A stretch of 64,000 nt of DNA, from contig DATKUK010000142.1 of the NCBI GenBank assembly GCA_035530655.1, positions 81,001-145,000 of the forward strand, in the 5' to 3' direction. Position 1 is the first letter of the stretch; each line of letters begins with the position of its first letter. The position numbers and the translations under genes were made by a program. Below the pieces are notes generated by a model. It saw only the letters and a program-made list of their open reading frames with translations. It did no database searches and was not told the origin of the DNA. The DNA is from DATKUK01 sp035530655. GTDB lineage: Bacteria > Planctomycetota > Phycisphaerae > UBA1845 > DATKUK01. Positions 62,931-64,000 of the stretch are shown in pieces.

Positions 62931-63688
62931 AGCTCCTCTTCCTGGGAACGGGGACCTCGCACGGCATCCCCATGATCGGATGCGACTGCTCGGTGTGTCG
63001 CTCGCCCGACCCGCGCGACAAGCGGTCGCGGCCCAGCGTCGTCGTGCAGTACGGTGGCCGCACCGTGCTGATTGACACCACGCCCGAGTTGCGGCTTCAG
63101 TGTCTGGCCTGCAACATCGAGCACGTCGACGCCGTGCTCTACACGCATCACCATGCCGACCACGTCGCAGGCCTGGACGATCTGAGGCGCTTCAACGTGT
63201 CCGGCCAGGGGCCGCTGCCGGTGTACGCGGCGCGGGACACGCTCGACCGGCTGGCCGTCATGTTCGATTACGCTTTCCGACACGATCCGGACTATCCCTC
63301 GGCCAAGCCGGCGCTCGAGCCGCGTCTGATCGACCGGCCGTGGGAGCTGTACGGGCAGCGAGTCGAGCCGATACCGCTTCTGCACGGCGAGCTGCCGGTG
63401 CTGGGCTTCCGCTTCGGTGGGTTGGCCTATTGCACCGATTGCAGCCGCATCCCGGATGCGTCATGGAAGCTGCTGGCGGGTCTGGACGTGCTGGTCCTGG
63501 ACGGATTGCGGAAGCGGCCGCACCCGACGCACTTCAATCTCGACCAGGCCGTCGAAGCGGCTGCCCGGATCGGCGCCAGACAGACCTACTTCACACACAT
63601 CGCCCACGAACTGGGCCACACCGAGACCAACGCCAATCTACCGGCGAACATGGCGCTGGCTTACGACGGGCAGGTTGTTGAGCTGTAG
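62927..63688 (+). CDS. MBL-fold metal-dependent hydrolase (PhnP/RNase Z-like)
   Basis: 253 residues. GTG 62927 overlaps the topA stop (GTGA), so translation is coupled. The protein opens KLLFLGTGTSHGIPMIGCDC with CSVCRSPDPRDKRSRPSVVV, has the metal motif THHHADHVAGLDDL near residue 70, YCTDCSRIP (Asp ligand) near 168, and a final HIAHELGHTETN. CxxC near the N-terminus and the motif set match PhnP-type phosphodiesterases, which hydrolyse cyclic phosphates, but many relatives are uncharacterised. Substrate unknown. Confidence 0.88.
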   Translation: MKLLFLGTGTSHGIPMIGCDCSVCRSPDPRDKRSRPSVVVQYGGRTVLIDTTPELRLQCLACNIEHVDAVLYTHHHADHVAGLDDLRRFNVSGQGPLPVYAARDTLDRLAVMFDYAFRHDPDYPSAKPALEPRLIDRPWELYGQRVEPIPLLHGELPVLGFRFGGLAYCTDCSRIPDASWKLLAGLDVLVLDGLRKRPHPTHFNLDQAVEAAARIGARQTYFTHIAHELGHTETNANLPANMALAYDGQVVEL

Positions 63689-63763
63689 GCGGAAGGCGTC
63701 GCGCGCACGGCGTCAGTCCCCCGCTCCTGGAAGGAACGGGGCGCCGGCGCAGTCATCGCGTCC

Positions 63764-63789
63764 CCCACCCTTAAAAGGGTGGGCCACCC
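63764..63789. repeat. Palindromic element after the MBL gene
   Basis: CCCACCC-TTAAAA-GGGTGGG (63764-63783) overlaps GGGTGG-G-CCACCC (63777-63789), giving two alternative hairpins. No T-run follows on either strand. It may be an intergenic repeat or a weak terminator for topA and the MBL gene. Confidence 0.4.
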
Positions 63790-63859
63790 GGCGCATTGAC
63801 AGGCAAGGCATGCAGCTCGGGTTGCACGCGCCATGTCGGCTTACGCCATGCAGTAAGAA

Positions 63860-63876
63860 GGCGGGTTGAACCCGCC
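63860..63876. repeat. Near-perfect palindrome GGCGGGTT-G-AACCCGCC
   Basis: Arms of 8 bases separated by one base, followed by CTATTC. A related but weaker pattern is at 20021-20037 followed by CCCTAC. Likely an intergenic repeat of this genome. Confidence 0.35.
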
Positions 63877-63897
63877 CTATTCATGAAAGGCTGCGGA

Positions 63898-64000
63898 ATG
63901 TCAAGAGCCGCTCCTGGGTCTTTGGCTTTGTTTTTCGGCCTTCTCGTCGGTGTAGCTTCTTGCGACATGCGCGGCAACTCCCGCAGGTGGCAAGGCCACA
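63898..64000 (+). CDS. Putative lipoprotein, 3' partial
   Basis: The frame opens at ATG 63898 with AAAGG 7 bases upstream and runs off the window after 34 codons. It encodes a short N-terminus, a hydrophobic core (SLALFFGLLVGVA) and a lipobox-like VGVASC, so it is probably a lipoprotein. An in-frame ATG at 63883 would add five residues. Nothing more can be said without the rest of the gene. Confidence 0.5.
   Translation, partial: MSRAAPGSLALFFGLLVGVASCDMRGNSRRWQGH

Noticed and set aside
1..64000. tRNA, rRNA, CRISPR arrays, phage or IS elements
   Set aside because: No cloverleaf, rRNA segment, regularly spaced direct repeats, transposase or integrase motif is recognisable on either strand.

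Overview
This high-GC window reads as a chromosome segment of a planctomycete-like bacterium, most probably Phycisphaerae-type. That is an inference from gene content, since there is no rRNA to confirm it. The clues are a BlaI/M56 pair whose peptidase is fused to carboxypeptidase-regulatory-like repeats, a secreted beta-helix protein with a dockerin-like tail, a DUF4091 protein, UroD-family and Gfo/Idh/MocA enzymes, and large secreted proteins without close relatives. I see no tRNA, rRNA, CRISPR array or insertion sequence. Genes lie on both strands in short operons, often with 1-4 base overlaps, and GTG/TTG starts are common.

Region 1 (1-15.3 kb): a HEAT-repeat protein cut by the left edge, a DoxX membrane protein, and an exported membrane protein. 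A promoter with a dyad operator follows, driving a BlaI-type repressor and a 2003-residue M56 peptidase with carboxypeptidase-regulatory-like, thioredoxin/TlpA and pseudopilin-like segments. Next come an EamA transporter, a DUF4091 protein coupled to a small sensor-like protein, and a GNAT acetyltransferase.

Region 2 (15.4-35 kb): an iron-linked group (membrane ferredoxin, bacterioferritin, PreA-like dehydrogenase with a ferredoxin tail), an enolase-superfamily enzyme, two tandem secreted paralogues, a zinc-ribbon protein, an Ldh-type dehydrogenase and a UroD-like/VOC pair. Housekeeping genes der, tyrS and rsmE are interspersed. tyrS, a 195-aa protein, a 68-aa reading frame and a Gfo/Idh oxidoreductase form one tightly packed string.

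Region 3 (35-55 kb): sulfate activation (cysC, sat) beside an alkaline-phosphatase-superfamily enzyme and a GT-C membrane glycosyltransferase, followed by a Wzx/Wzy-type surface-polysaccharide locus. The locus has a sugar-nucleotide epimerase, FkbM methyltransferase, wecB, polymerase, flippase, four glycosyltransferases, an atypical two-part Gfo/Idh oxidoreductase and a secreted protein preceded by a run of 12 G. Together these suggest an exported, possibly sulfated glycan.

Region 4 (55-64 kb): a secreted parallel beta-helix protein with a dockerin-like tail, a SurA/PpiD-like membrane chaperone, topA with six zinc ribbons overlapping an MBL-fold hydrolase, and the start of a lipoprotein at the right edge. 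A short dispersed repeat with core GGGTCGCSGCTAAA occurs about four times, once inside the SurA/PpiD-like gene.
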